In this document: positions 46,187 to 54,756 of the stretch, piece by piece
Position numbering within the stretch: position 1 is the first letter of the stretch
Layout: every line of letters begins with the position of its first letter
The notes under the pieces: model-generated
What the model was told of the DNA's origin: nothing
The model's database searches: none
What the model saw: the letters and a program-made list of their open reading frames with translations, nothing else
Source: an uncultured Lachnospiraceae bacterium
GTDB taxonomy: Bacteria; Bacillota; Clostridia; Lachnospirales; Lachnospiraceae
NCBI GenBank assembly: GCA_900317505.1
Contig: ONHB01000006.1
Location: 29,653-93,652 of the forward strand
DNA: 64,000 nucleotides
Direction of reading: 5' to 3'
Translations under genes and position numbers: made by a program

Positions 46187-46215
46187 AAGGACGGATATGA
46201 TGTATATCCGTCCTT
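46187..46215 (-). terminator. Hairpin between rpsO and pnp, weak terminator or processing site
   Basis: Perfect 12-bp stem AAGGACGGATAT/ATATCCGTCCTT with a 5-base loop, directly after the rpsO stop. The T run that should follow is poor, so partial termination or mRNA processing is more likely. Confidence 0.55.
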
Positions 46216-46233
46216 AATATGCATATCTTGAAT

Positions 46234-46509
46234 TTACTGAATTGAATCTCTTAAACCGAGTTTTTCAATTAAAGCACGATATCTGTTGATATCTGTTTTC
46301 TTTAAGTAAGATAAAAGACCACGTCTCTGACCTACCATCTTTAACATACCACGTCTTGAATGATGATCCTTGGGATGTGTCTTTAAGTGGTCTGTTAACT
46401 CTTTGATACGAGCTGATAATACAGCTACCTGAACTTCCGGTGAACCTGTATCTCCGGCTGTTCTTGCATATTCGTTGATGATTGCCTGTTTCTTTTCTTT
46501 AGAAATCAT
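46234..46509 (-). CDS. rpsO: 30S ribosomal protein S15
   Basis: 91 residues. Binds the 16S rRNA three-way junction. [23 protein letters not shown], then [20 protein letters not shown] is the S15 signature. AGGAGG lies upstream. A folded leader with a GCCGA/TCGGC stem precedes it. Confidence 0.98.
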   Translation of the reverse strand: MISKEKKQAIINEYARTAGDTGSPEVQVAVLSARIKELTDHLKTHPKDHHSRRGMLKMVGQRRGLLSYLKKTDINRYRALIEKLGLRDSIQ

Positions 46510-46536
46510 TTCTAAATCCTCCTATTTTTTAATCTG

Positions 46537-46582
46537 GCCGATCTAAGTAATGGGTCTAGGCTTCCCAGAACTGAGCGTCGGC
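46537..46582 (-). promoter_or_regulatory. Candidate S15-binding leader of rpsO
   Basis: Minus strand GCCGA (46582-46578) pairs with TCGGC (46541-46537) and encloses a TGGG/CCCA hairpin, just before the ribosome site. S15 leaders are known autoregulatory RNAs in several bacteria; assignment here is by position and folding only. Confidence 0.5.
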
Positions 46583-46600
46583 TAAAATCATACAAAACAT

Positions 46601-46629
46601 ATTTTAACATGGTTTATACAACTTGTAAA
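46601..46629 (-). promoter_or_regulatory. Promoter of rpsO-pnp
   Basis: Minus strand TTTACA (46629-46624), 17 bases, TAAAAT (46606-46601). Confidence 0.7.
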
Positions 46630-46666
46630 CCCCTTATCGGACAAAGCCTGCATCCGGTGGTTCCTA

Positions 46667-47443
46667 TTATTTTTTCTGATCCGAAGAAGCCTGAATTGAA
46701 AGATCCTTTACAATTTCACCTGCGATCATAAGTCCCGCAACAGCCGGAACAAAAGCCGTGCTTCCCGGTATATCTCTTCTCTCCGTGCACTTATGCTTGG
46801 CACCCGGAGGACAGATACAGTGTGTCCTGCAGCTGATGCTCATATCCTCTATCGGACGGATCGGCTGCTCATCGGAATAAACAACCTTTAAGCTTTTGAC
46901 ATTTCTTTTTTTGAGTTCTCTCCTCATAACTCTTGCAAGAGGACAGACGCTCGTATCATATATATCCGCAATCTTAAATCTTCCGGGATCCAGCTTGTTG
47001 CCGGCTCCCATGGCACTGATGATCGGCACATTTAAAGCCTGCGCCCTCATAATGAGCTCGATCTTGGCAGTAACCGTATCCACAGCATCTACAATGTAGT
47101 CATACTCTTCAAACGGGAAATCCGCGGCATTTTCAGGCAGGAAGAAACATTTGTACAGCCTTACATCAATATCCGGATTGATCTCAAGCATCCTGTTTTG
47201 CATCACGTCGACCTTGTATTGTCCCACGGTTTTCCTGGTGGCGATAATCTGTCTGTTTAAATTGGTCAGACAGACCTTGTCATCATCGATCAGATCAAAG
47301 GCTCCCACGCCGCTTCTGACAAGTGCTTCGCAGACATATCCTCCGACACCGCCTACTCCAAATACGGCCACCCGCGCTTTTTTCAGCCTGTCCATCGCTT
47401 CCTCTCCCAACAGAAGCTGTGTTCTTGAAAATTGGTTTAACAT
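46667..47443 (-). CDS. ThiF/E1-like protein, probable tRNA threonylcarbamoyladenosine dehydratase (TcdA)
   Basis: 258 residues from the ATG at 47443 with AAGGA 9 bases upstream; the longer frame to 47530 lacks a site. N-terminus QFSRTQLLLGEEAMDRL and the nucleotide motif VFGVGGVGGYVCEAL fit TcdA (CsdL), which cyclises t6A37 in tRNA using ATP. DDKVCLTNLNRQI and a CPLARVMRRELKKR segment are also family-like. The end (about 225-258) is intact. Gene-level function is by recalled family similarity. Confidence 0.88.
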   Translation of the reverse strand: MLNQFSRTQLLLGEEAMDRLKKARVAVFGVGGVGGYVCEALVRSGVGAFDLIDDDKVCLTNLNRQIIATRKTVGQYKVDVMQNRMLEINPDIDVRLYKCFFLPENAADFPFEEYDYIVDAVDTVTAKIELIMRAQALNVPIISAMGAGNKLDPGRFKIADIYDTSVCPLARVMRRELKKRNVKSLKVVYSDEQPIRPIEDMSISCRTHCICPPGAKHKCTERRDIPGSTAFVPAVAGLMIAGEIVKDLSIQASSDQKK

Positions 47444-47556
47444 CGTATTGTATCCTTCTATTCCTACAATTTCAGTAGACTTTATTATACTGACTGCCCA
47501 TCTGCCTGTCAATGACATCCTTGCAGCCATAATATTTATCCTGTACCGTCAGGCGA

Positions 47557-48732
47557 TCAGTTATTTTCTGCAACAGACTTTACAAGAGCCTCTATCGCAT
47601 CCATATCGGATTCCTTCATGGCAGACCGGATCGTAACAACCGGCTCCAATACTGTGATATTTTTCATGCTCTCTAACATGCCCTTCATGACCTTTGCAGC
47701 AGACGGTGCCCAGGTGCCGTTTTCTACCAGTGCAACCTTTCTGTTCTGATAAGCCTTGGACTGCAGGTGATTTAAGAAATCCTGCATGCAGGGGAATACG
47801 CCTCCGTCATAGCTTGCTGCGCAAAGCACCATTCTGTCATAACGGAATGCATCCTCGATCACTTCTGCCATGTCCTCTCTTGCCAGATCACTGACAACGA
47901 CCTTTTTTACACCGGCATTTTTTAACAGCTCGCCAATTTTTTCGGCAGCCTTTGCTGTGTTTCCGTGAATGGAAGCATATGCCACCAGAACACCTTCGTC
48001 TTCCGGTTCATATTTGCTCCAAGTATCATAAAGCCCTATATAGTAGCCAAGATTTTCTGTCAGCACAGGTCCGTGCAGTGGACAGATCTTTTCAATATTA
48101 AGAGTTGCTGCCTTCTTTAACAAGGTCTGTACCGGTGCTCCGTATTTACCAACAATATTAAAATAATATCTTCTGGCCTCACACGCCCAGTCTTTATCCT
48201 CGGTCAGTCCCAATGCTCCGAACTTGCCAAATCCATCTGCAGAAAACAGTACCTTGTCTGTCTTGTCATATGTGACCATAACCTCAGGCCAATGAACCAT
48301 GGGTGCCATATAAAAAGTTAGCACATGCTTACCAAGTGTCAGTTCGTCGCCCTCTTTTACAACCAGCTTATGAAGCTTCTCTACAGTCTCTCCAATAAAC
48401 TGTGTCATAAACACAAAGGTCTTGGCATTGCCGACCACAGTCACATCCGGAAAAAGCTCAAGTGCTCTTGCAAGGCTTCCTGCATGATCCGGTTCCATAT
48501 GGGAAACCACCAGATAATCAGGCTTTCTGCCATCCAGTGTTTCCAAAAGCTTTTTCTCCCATTCTGCGGTTTTACGCGCATCTACGGTGTCCATGATGGC
48601 AGTCTTATCATCCATGATCAGATATGAATTGTAAGAAACTCCATCCGGAACGATATACTGACTTTCAAATAAATCAATATTCTCATCGTCCACTCCAATG
48701 TATTTGATCTCATCTGTAATCTTAATATCCAT
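47557..48732 (-). CDS. FprA family A-type flavoprotein (flavodiiron protein)
   Basis: 391 residues. An N-terminal metallo-beta-lactamase-like domain with the diiron ligands in HMEPDHAGS (about 80) and further His residues (MVHWPE, CPLHGPVL), then a flavodoxin domain (about 245-390) starting with VAYASIHGNTAKAAEKI. These enzymes reduce O2 to water or NO to N2O in anaerobes. No rubredoxin domain is fused. AGGAGG precedes the ATG. Confidence 0.94.
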   Translation of the reverse strand: MDIKITDEIKYIGVDDENIDLFESQYIVPDGVSYNSYLIMDDKTAIMDTVDARKTAEWEKKLLETLDGRKPDYLVVSHMEPDHAGSLARALELFPDVTVVGNAKTFVFMTQFIGETVEKLHKLVVKEGDELTLGKHVLTFYMAPMVHWPEVMVTYDKTDKVLFSADGFGKFGALGLTEDKDWACEARRYYFNIVGKYGAPVQTLLKKAATLNIEKICPLHGPVLTENLGYYIGLYDTWSKYEPEDEGVLVAYASIHGNTAKAAEKIGELLKNAGVKKVVVSDLAREDMAEVIEDAFRYDRMVLCAASYDGGVFPCMQDFLNHLQSKAYQNRKVALVENGTWAPSAAKVMKGMLESMKNITVLEPVVTIRSAMKESDMDAIEALVKSVAENN

Positions 48733-48809
48733 TCTCTTCTGTCCTCCTAATTATACATTTTCTTTAGTGCTGGATTTCCGTATTCCTTTATCATCTTAAC
48801 TTTTGTCCT

Positions 48810-50036
48810 CTACTGCTTAGTGTAGGAAGTATTGCCTGCCGCATAAATATTGTACGCAGCCACATGATCGTAGATGGCTCTCCATCCGCTGTGCGCATCC
48901 GCAGTCACGCAGACGAATTCGGTTCCGTCATCCCGTTTATAAAAGCTTGCCGCACAGTTTCCGGACTGGACAACATAACCGGTCTTGGCTCCCATGATGG
49001 TTCCGCCCATGTCTTTATCCTCGATCCTGCGTAAAAACCAGTTGGAAACCGTAATTCCCTCCGGGTGCTGTTCGGTCGCTGATGTCGTATAGGTCCTGGT
49101 ATTTAAAATTTCCCTGCACTGCTCATTTTTCATTGCCGCATTTAAGATCACAGCCATATCATAGATTGTACAGTAATGGTTTTCATCATATAAACCGACA
49201 CAGTTGGTAAAATGCGCTGTCTGTGAAAGTCCCAGATCTGCAAGCTTCTGATTCATCTTTTCCACAAAAGCCTCCTGTGATCCGGCAACGTAAGTGGCAA
49301 GTCCCACAGCGGCATCACCACCTGACGGTAAGATCGTACCATACAACAGATCCTTTACCGTAACAGTCTCTCCATCCAGAAAACCGACGCTGCTGCAGTC
49401 ATGCACATAAGCATAATCGGTAATATCCAGCGTCATGGTAAATGTATCATCGGGATTGGTTATATTTTCGCAGGCAACCAGCAAGGTAAGTATCTTGGTC
49501 ATGGATGCCGGATTGATCCTGTCATAGGCATTTTTCTGTGCCACCATCTGATTGGTCGTCGCATTGGCTACCAGCGCGTATGTACTGGTCACCTCCGCAC
49601 TGTTAAGTCCGACTGTGGCATCTGTCTTTGCAAACTGATATGCCGAGCTGTCCAAGGCCGTGCCCTCCGCTTGCGTCGAATCAGAAGAGCCTGCCGCTGA
49701 TCCATCCTCGGTCTGCTGGGTATCTGCACCATTCTGTGCGTCAGCCTCCTGCAGCTGATCCGCATCCTTTGCCGTTGTATCGCCGTTTGCCGACGCCATT
49801 TCCGCATTGGTCATCTGATTGGCCTGTATTGTTTCATCTGTTTTACCGTCTTTATTTTTTTTGCGTAATGAAGATATCCCTCCAATACAGATCAGTATGA
49901 AGATCAAAATCCACGCCGCAAATAACAGTCTTTTCTGTCGTTCTTTTTTGCGTCTCAATGCGACTCTCTTTTTGCGCATTTCCATCCGCTTTCTCTGCTC
50001 CGGTGTATATTCATAATCTGCATGTTGTCTACTCAA
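48810..50036 (-). CDS. Membrane-anchored D-Ala-D-Ala carboxypeptidase (serine-type, DacF-like)
   Basis: 408 residues, TTG start preceded by GGGGA. A very basic cytoplasmic start (RKKRVALRRKKERQKR), one membrane segment (about 36-54) and a Thr/Ala/Asp-rich linker lead to the penicillin-binding domain. SxxK is SMTK (in NPASMTKILTLL), KTG is GAKTGYV. The second motif, usually SxN, reads SGG (LPSGGDAA). It trims peptidoglycan stems. No clear own terminator is seen; a long AT-rich gap lies upstream. Confidence 0.88.
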   Translation of the reverse strand: MSRQHADYEYTPEQRKRMEMRKKRVALRRKKERQKRLLFAAWILIFILICIGGISSLRKKNKDGKTDETIQANQMTNAEMASANGDTTAKDADQLQEADAQNGADTQQTEDGSAAGSSDSTQAEGTALDSSAYQFAKTDATVGLNSAEVTSTYALVANATTNQMVAQKNAYDRINPASMTKILTLLVACENITNPDDTFTMTLDITDYAYVHDCSSVGFLDGETVTVKDLLYGTILPSGGDAAVGLATYVAGSQEAFVEKMNQKLADLGLSQTAHFTNCVGLYDENHYCTIYDMAVILNAAMKNEQCREILNTRTYTTSATEQHPEGITVSNWFLRRIEDKDMGGTIMGAKTGYVVQSGNCAASFYKRDDGTEFVCVTADAHSGWRAIYDHVAAYNIYAAGNTSYTKQ

Positions 50037-50326
50037 ACCTGTTTCCCCGTTTCTCTGTTTATTCTAAACTTTTTAATTTGAATTATTTTATTCTAATTTT
50101 CTAATTTTAAACTGTTTTTAAGCTCTTTATTCCAGACTTTTTTCCGAACTTTTTTAACTATAGTGATTTATAATTGTCTTTTTTCTTTTGTCTGTATCAG
50201 CCATACGATTTCAAAATCAAAACTACTGTACTTTTTGTCCTTTTATAAAAACCGCCAATGAAAATTATACCAATTATTATGCCTGTTGAAAACGTAAAAT
50301 TTAAAATCCTGCCTATTCTTTTCAAC
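50037..50326. other. AT-rich intergenic region between the NlpC/P60 and carboxypeptidase genes
   Basis: About 290 bases with repeated TTCTAA/TTTAAA-like words and an inverted repeat (GTTGAAAA near 50285 with TTTTCAAC near 50319). A 69-codon frame (50197-50406) runs through the upstream terminator and has no ribosome site, so I do not call a gene. I see no confident promoter. Confidence 0.6.
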
Positions 50327-50367
50327 AAAAAACGCTTAGAAAACTCATTTCTGCTTTCTAAGCGTTT
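50327..50367 (-). terminator. Intrinsic terminator after the NlpC/P60 gene
   Basis: Perfect 13-bp stem AAACGCTTAGAAA/TTTCTAAGCGTTT, 12-base loop, T6 on the minus strand. Confidence 0.88.
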
Positions 50368-50402
50368 CATCTTTCTGTATCTTATCAACGATATCCGGTA
50401 TC

Positions 50403-51878
50403 TCAATCCTGAATAATGCGTCGAACGGTTGTCGGTGTACGGTAATATACACTTGTAATACGGATACCATACTTGGGACTGCTGGCATGAATAACCTGTC
50501 CACCACCGATATAAATAGCTACATGGTTGATATGTCCGCCCTTTGAATAAAATACCAGATCTCCCGGCTTGGCCTCAGCAACGGTAACCTTGGTTCCCAT
50601 TGTTGCCTGAGCTCTGGAAGAATGTGGCAGTGAATAGCCGTATTTTCCAAAAATACTGAGAACATATCCGGAGCAGTCAGCTCCTTTTGTAAGGCTTGTA
50701 CCACCCCATACATAGGGATTGCCTAAAAACTGCTTTGCGTATTCGCAAAGGGAAACTCGTACATCGGATACCCCTTCGCCAAATAAAAACTCACTCATGT
50801 TGAGCGCTGTTTTTAAATTTTCACCAACTGTAACATAATCGGCATTGACATAAGCTTCCTGACCGTCAAATAATACCTTGACCCATCCATCGAGCTCTTC
50901 AACAACTTCAAGCTCTTCGCCGTATGCTACCATATTGACGATCGGTCCTTCTAAATCAGGAGTGCTTCTGACCTTTAATCCATCTGCTGAAACCGTTGCC
51001 AGCTTTTTCACAATCTGTGATGCATAAGTCTTGGCAAGATCTCCGGTAAGCAGATAATCAGTTGTCACATATCCTTCTACCGAACCGGAAACAATATGAG
51101 CTTTATTGCCAACTACGTCCAAAATCTCACATCCGGAATCATTGGACATCTTTCCAACGATCTTGCTGCTGTCATCAGCAGTCTCTCGTACATTCAGGTG
51201 ATCGTCAACGATCGCGATACCCAGATTGGTATATCCATACAGAGTATCTACATCATCCTCTTCCTCACCCTCTGCGGGAAGTGAAATCAGTGATTCAGAA
51301 TCGACTGCACCTGCTGAAATCATAATACTGTCTGCTGCAGCGGCAGCTTCTGCCTCTGCCTGTATCTCTGCGTTGAGGCTTTCCTCTAAGGCTGCGATCT
51401 TGGATCCTTCCGGTGCTGTTCCAGGCTGGGCACTGGGATCAAGCGTTTCCGCATTTGTTTCTGTATCTGAAACTGTCTCTTCGATATTTCCTTCTAATGC
51501 TGCTTCATCATTGCTGCTGACAGGAATTTCTGTAAAGGTCATATCCTGTGAGGCATTTGTCTGATCTTCTGTAGTATCAGCCAAAGCGACATTGTCTGCT
51601 ACCAATGTTTCATATGCTGTAACAAAATCATCTGTTGTATTTACTGTGTCTGTTGTGTCTGATTTTAAATCGTCAGCCATGGAAAAGCCGGCTGTCAACA
51701 CTGTTTTTTCTTTGTCATCTGATTGCTTCTCAGGTGTCGTGCACATGAGACTTCCTTCTATCAGGGACGCTCCACCGACAGATAACCCGATCGCAAATGT
51801 CCTTGCTGACACCGTAGCGCCGGTAACAGCGGTAAGTGCGACCATCCCAATCAGTAACCGAACAATTTTATTTTTCAT
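50403..51878 (-). CDS. Secreted SH3/NlpC-P60 peptidoglycan hydrolase
   Basis: 491 residues. Signal peptide about 1-25 (IVRLLIGMVALTAVTGA). A long acidic Thr/Ala/Glu-rich region (40-200), two bacterial SH3 domains (about 215-280, DDHLNVRETADDSSKIVGKM; and 295-350, ADGLKVRSTPDLEGPIV), then a C-terminal NlpC/P60 domain with the catalytic Cys in ADCSGYV, His in GGHINHVAIYIG and the third polar residue in VIHASS. It probably cuts D-gamma-glutamyl-meso-DAP bonds outside the cell. A strong promoter and a WalR-like box lie upstream. Confidence 0.92.
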   Translation of the reverse strand: MKNKIVRLLIGMVALTAVTGATVSARTFAIGLSVGGASLIEGSLMCTTPEKQSDDKEKTVLTAGFSMADDLKSDTTDTVNTTDDFVTAYETLVADNVALADTTEDQTNASQDMTFTEIPVSSNDEAALEGNIEETVSDTETNAETLDPSAQPGTAPEGSKIAALEESLNAEIQAEAEAAAAADSIMISAGAVDSESLISLPAEGEEEDDVDTLYGYTNLGIAIVDDHLNVRETADDSSKIVGKMSNDSGCEILDVVGNKAHIVSGSVEGYVTTDYLLTGDLAKTYASQIVKKLATVSADGLKVRSTPDLEGPIVNMVAYGEELEVVEELDGWVKVLFDGQEAYVNADYVTVGENLKTALNMSEFLFGEGVSDVRVSLCEYAKQFLGNPYVWGGTSLTKGADCSGYVLSIFGKYGYSLPHSSRAQATMGTKVTVAEAKPGDLVFYSKGGHINHVAIYIGGGQVIHASSPKYGIRITSVYYRTPTTVRRIIQD

Positions 51879-51944
51879 TTACTATATCCTTTATCTACCT
51901 GATATCAGAACAAATACTGTTTTCCTGATACCTTAACATAAAAT

Positions 51945-51961
51945 GTTACAAAAATGTTACA
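51945..51961 (-). promoter_or_regulatory. Candidate WalR operator before the NlpC/P60 gene
   Basis: Minus strand reads TGTAAC-ATTTT-TGTAAC, an exact match to the recalled WalR (YycF) consensus TGTWAH-N5-TGTWAH. It starts 5 bases after the -10, so it covers the predicted start of transcription; in B. subtilis WalR sites in this position usually repress. Confidence 0.6.
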
Positions 51962-51966
51962 AGATT

Positions 51967-51994
51967 ATTATAGCATAGAATCATTTTACGTCAA
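51967..51994 (-). promoter_or_regulatory. Promoter of the NlpC/P60 gene
   Basis: Minus strand TTGACG (51994-51989), 16 bases, consensus TATAAT (51972-51967) with an extended TGC. Confidence 0.75.
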
Positions 51995-52010
51995 CCACAA
52001 AATAAAATGT

Positions 52011-52049
52011 AATATCCCCTTCCCCGGCAATACCGTGAAAGAGGATATT
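52011..52049 (-). terminator. Terminator-like hairpin after the Na/Pi symporter gene
   Basis: An 11-bp stem (52011-52021 with 52039-52049, one U-G) holding an inner CGG/CCG hairpin. The T run that follows is interrupted. Confidence 0.55.
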
Positions 52050-52051
52050 TG

Positions 52052-53695
52052 TTAAGCTTCTACATTATTGAGATACAATACAATGTTGGTTGCATGGTCT
52101 GCAATTCGTTCCAGACCGGATACAACATCGGAATAAAGCATTCCGGCTTCGGGAGTACATTCATTTTTGGTCAGACGGTCAACATGTGCCTGCTGAAGCT
52201 CTCTCTCTTTTTCATCCACTGCCTGCTCCAGACGCATGATATCTTCCATGTGTTCATCATTGGTATCATGGATGGTATTGATGGAGAACTGGACAATGGT
52301 ATTGACCATATTGAGCATGTCCCCCAGCTCCTTGATCGCCTCTTTACTAAAGACAAGCTTTCCTTCCTTGCGTCTCTGTGCCGCCTCTGCAAAGTTTTCG
52401 GCATGATCGCCAATTCTTTCAATATCATTGACAACGTGGAACAAAGCACCGAGGCTCTTTAAATCCTCGATCGGCAGGGTTGTCTGATTGATCTTTACAA
52501 GGTAATCCGTAATGGATTTATTGAGGAAGTTGATATTTTTTTCAACCTCATATACTTCCTTTACGTCTTCATCATCCAGTGTGATCAAGGCATTCATCGC
52601 ACGGTTCAGATTTTCACTGGCAAGACATGCCATACGCTCGACCTCTTTTAAAACGTCCACAACTGCGGTAGCCGGGTTGAACACGGCTTTTTCTCCAATG
52701 TACTTCAACTGGAGATTTTCTCTGTAGTTGACAGACTTTTCTTCACCCGGTACAAGCAGATATGTCAGCTTGACAATCCAGGTAGAGAACGGAAGCAACA
52801 GGACAACCTGGAAGATCTTGACGATCGTGTGGGCATTGGCAACGCATCTTCCGGGATTGTCTCCGGAAATCTTGTGTAAAAATGCTAAAACCGGATCCAT
52901 TCCAAACAGGAAAATAAAGAATACAATGATTGTTCCTATGATATTGAACATCAAATGGATCATAGCAGCGCGCTTTGCATCCTTTTTACCGGTCATGGAT
53001 GTAAGCACCGCCGGTGTACATGCACCGATATTACATCCCAGAATGATAAACAGACAGATATTTAATCCAAGCAGTCCCTGATTGCACATCAGCAATGCAA
53101 TACTGACGGTAACAGAGGAGCTCTGTATGATCGAAGTCAGAACTGTTCCGACTAAAACAGCAAGTAAAGGATTTTTGAGGGAGCTTAACATATTGACAAC
53201 GGCCGGTACATCTCTCAATGCACTCATGGCTGTGCTCAGACTGCTAAGACCTGTAAATAAGACACCAAAACCTAAGATTACCTCTGCAACCTTGACGATC
53301 TTGGGATTTTTACAAAACATAACGAAAACCGCACCTACCAATAGGAAAATAGGTGCATACTCAGACAAGTTGAAGGAAACAAGCTGAGAAGTGATTGTCG
53401 TACCGATATTAGCACCAAATATAACACCGGCAGCCTGATATAGATTCATCAGACCAGAGTTGACAAAGCTGACTACCATAACTGTACAGGCTGATGACGA
53501 CTGGATAATAGCCGTAAAAATCATACCTACCAGCATTCCGGTAAAACGATTGGTTGTAAAAAACTCTAAAATGCCTCTTAATTTGGCGCCGGCTGCTTTT
53601 TCTATCGCATCACTCATGGTATGCATACCAAATAGAAATAAACCAAGCCCGCCAGCCATCGATAACAAGATGGAACTGCTCATTATTTTACCCAT
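52052..53695 (-). CDS. Na+/phosphate cotransporter with C-terminal PhoU-like domain (NptA family)
   Basis: 547 residues. Eight or so membrane segments in the first 330, with the duplicated QSSSA/QSSSV motifs (AIIQSSSACTVM, SIIQSSSVTVSI) that mark the Na/Pi symporter fold, then a helical PhoU-like domain (about 345-545, with VVNDIERIGDHAENFAE and SGLERIADHATNIVLY). It probably imports phosphate with sodium. The first ATG has AAGGA immediately before it (too close); the ATG at codon 5 is 12 bases away, so the start is uncertain by four codons. Confidence 0.93.
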   Translation of the reverse strand: MGKIMSSSILLSMAGGLGLFLFGMHTMSDAIEKAAGAKLRGILEFFTTNRFTGMLVGMIFTAIIQSSSACTVMVVSFVNSGLMNLYQAAGVIFGANIGTTITSQLVSFNLSEYAPIFLLVGAVFVMFCKNPKIVKVAEVILGFGVLFTGLSSLSTAMSALRDVPAVVNMLSSLKNPLLAVLVGTVLTSIIQSSSVTVSIALLMCNQGLLGLNICLFIILGCNIGACTPAVLTSMTGKKDAKRAAMIHLMFNIIGTIIVFFIFLFGMDPVLAFLHKISGDNPGRCVANAHTIVKIFQVVLLLPFSTWIVKLTYLLVPGEEKSVNYRENLQLKYIGEKAVFNPATAVVDVLKEVERMACLASENLNRAMNALITLDDEDVKEVYEVEKNINFLNKSITDYLVKINQTTLPIEDLKSLGALFHVVNDIERIGDHAENFAEAAQRRKEGKLVFSKEAIKELGDMLNMVNTIVQFSINTIHDTNDEHMEDIMRLEQAVDEKERELQQAHVDRLTKNECTPEAGMLYSDVVSGLERIADHATNIVLYLNNVEA

Positions 53696-53720
53696 TCCTT
53701 ATATATATTTTACATTACTT

Positions 53721-53749
53721 ATAATAAAGTATGTAAAAACAAGATACAA
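53721..53749 (-). promoter_or_regulatory. Promoter candidate of the Na/Pi symporter gene
   Basis: Minus strand TTGTAT (53749-53744), 17 bases, TATTAT (53726-53721). Confidence 0.45.
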
Positions 53750-53769
53750 CATTTATTTTTGATTTCCGA

Positions 53770-54696
53770 TCATTTTCTTTCATTAAAATACCGTGAAGTC
53801 TCTTCAATATCACGTCTGATCGCCTCTGTCAGGGCATCGACGGAAGCAAATTTATGCTCTGCTCTTTCAAAATGCTTAAGCTCCACAAAAATATCTTTTC
53901 CATATATATCCCTGTCAAAGTCCAGAATGTAGGTTTCGGCGCTCATCCGGTTGCCGTCCTCTACTGTAGGTCTGCATCCGATGTTGGTGACCCCATAGTA
54001 GAGCTCTTTATCAAGAAGAACACGGCTGTAATAAACACCATTTGGCGGAAGCAGCTTTTCTTTTTCCGGATAGAGGTTAGCCGTAGGTATCCCGATCGTT
54101 CTGCCAAGCTTTTTGCCATCCTCAACCTTTCCATATAAAAAATACGGTCTTCCGAGAAGCTTTTCGGCATTTTCCATATTGCCCTTTTCCACTTCTTCCC
54201 TTATATAGGAAGAACTGATCTCCCTTTCACCAAGACGGATCTTGTCCACCTTTTCAAACTGAAAACCATACTTTTCTGACATTTCTTCCAAAAGTGCGGC
54301 ATCACCCTTACCGCCTTTTCCAAATGAGACATCCGTACCTGCGACAATTTTTCTGCCATTCATCTTGTTAAGCAAAAAATCAGTCACATAATCCTGCGGC
54401 AGGACATCTGCCGTTTCCTGTCTGAAAGGATATTCGACAAGATAATCAATCTGCATTTTTGAAAAGACGCTTCTTTTTTCAGCTCTGGTTGTCAATTCCG
54501 GCAGCTGTTTTTTACTAAAAAAGGACTCCGGTGACGGGTCAAATGTAAAAACTGCTGTTTTGAGGCCCTGTTTTTTAGCTTCAAAAAGCTTTTCAAAAAT
54601 TTTCTGATGTCCACGATGGATCCCATCAAATTTACCGACTGCAATCACGGTAGGCTCTGAAATATGAAATTCTGTCGTATGCTCTATGATCTGCAA
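53770..54696 (-). CDS. ribF: Bifunctional riboflavin kinase / FAD synthetase
   Basis: 308 residues, TTG start with AGGAG 7 bases upstream. N-terminal nucleotidyl transferase domain (VGKFDGIHRGHQKI; SSSYIREEVEKG), C-terminal flavokinase (GRTIGIPTANLYPE; GVTNIGCRPTVE). It makes FMN and FAD from riboflavin. I found no FMN riboswitch upstream; it follows truB by 60 bases, the common order. Confidence 0.96.
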   Translation of the reverse strand: MQIIEHTTEFHISEPTVIAVGKFDGIHRGHQKIFEKLFEAKKQGLKTAVFTFDPSPESFFSKKQLPELTTRAEKRSVFSKMQIDYLVEYPFRQETADVLPQDYVTDFLLNKMNGRKIVAGTDVSFGKGGKGDAALLEEMSEKYGFQFEKVDKIRLGEREISSSYIREEVEKGNMENAEKLLGRPYFLYGKVEDGKKLGRTIGIPTANLYPEKEKLLPPNGVYYSRVLLDKELYYGVTNIGCRPTVEDGNRMSAETYILDFDRDIYGKDIFVELKHFERAEHKFASVDALTEAIRRDIEETSRYFNERK

Positions 54697-54756
54697 AATA
54701 ATACTCCTGCTTTCTGTAATGTCATGCTATGCGTCAATAGGTCGGTAATCCGACTG

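Noticed and set aside
50197..50406. A 69-codon minus-strand frame between the NlpC/P60 and carboxypeptidase genes
   Set aside because: It runs through a perfect terminator hairpin, has no ribosome site and its makeup looks like translated AT-rich spacer.
54697..54756. FMN riboswitch before ribF
   Set aside because: The spacer after truB is only 60 bases and none of the conserved RFN-element segments are seen.
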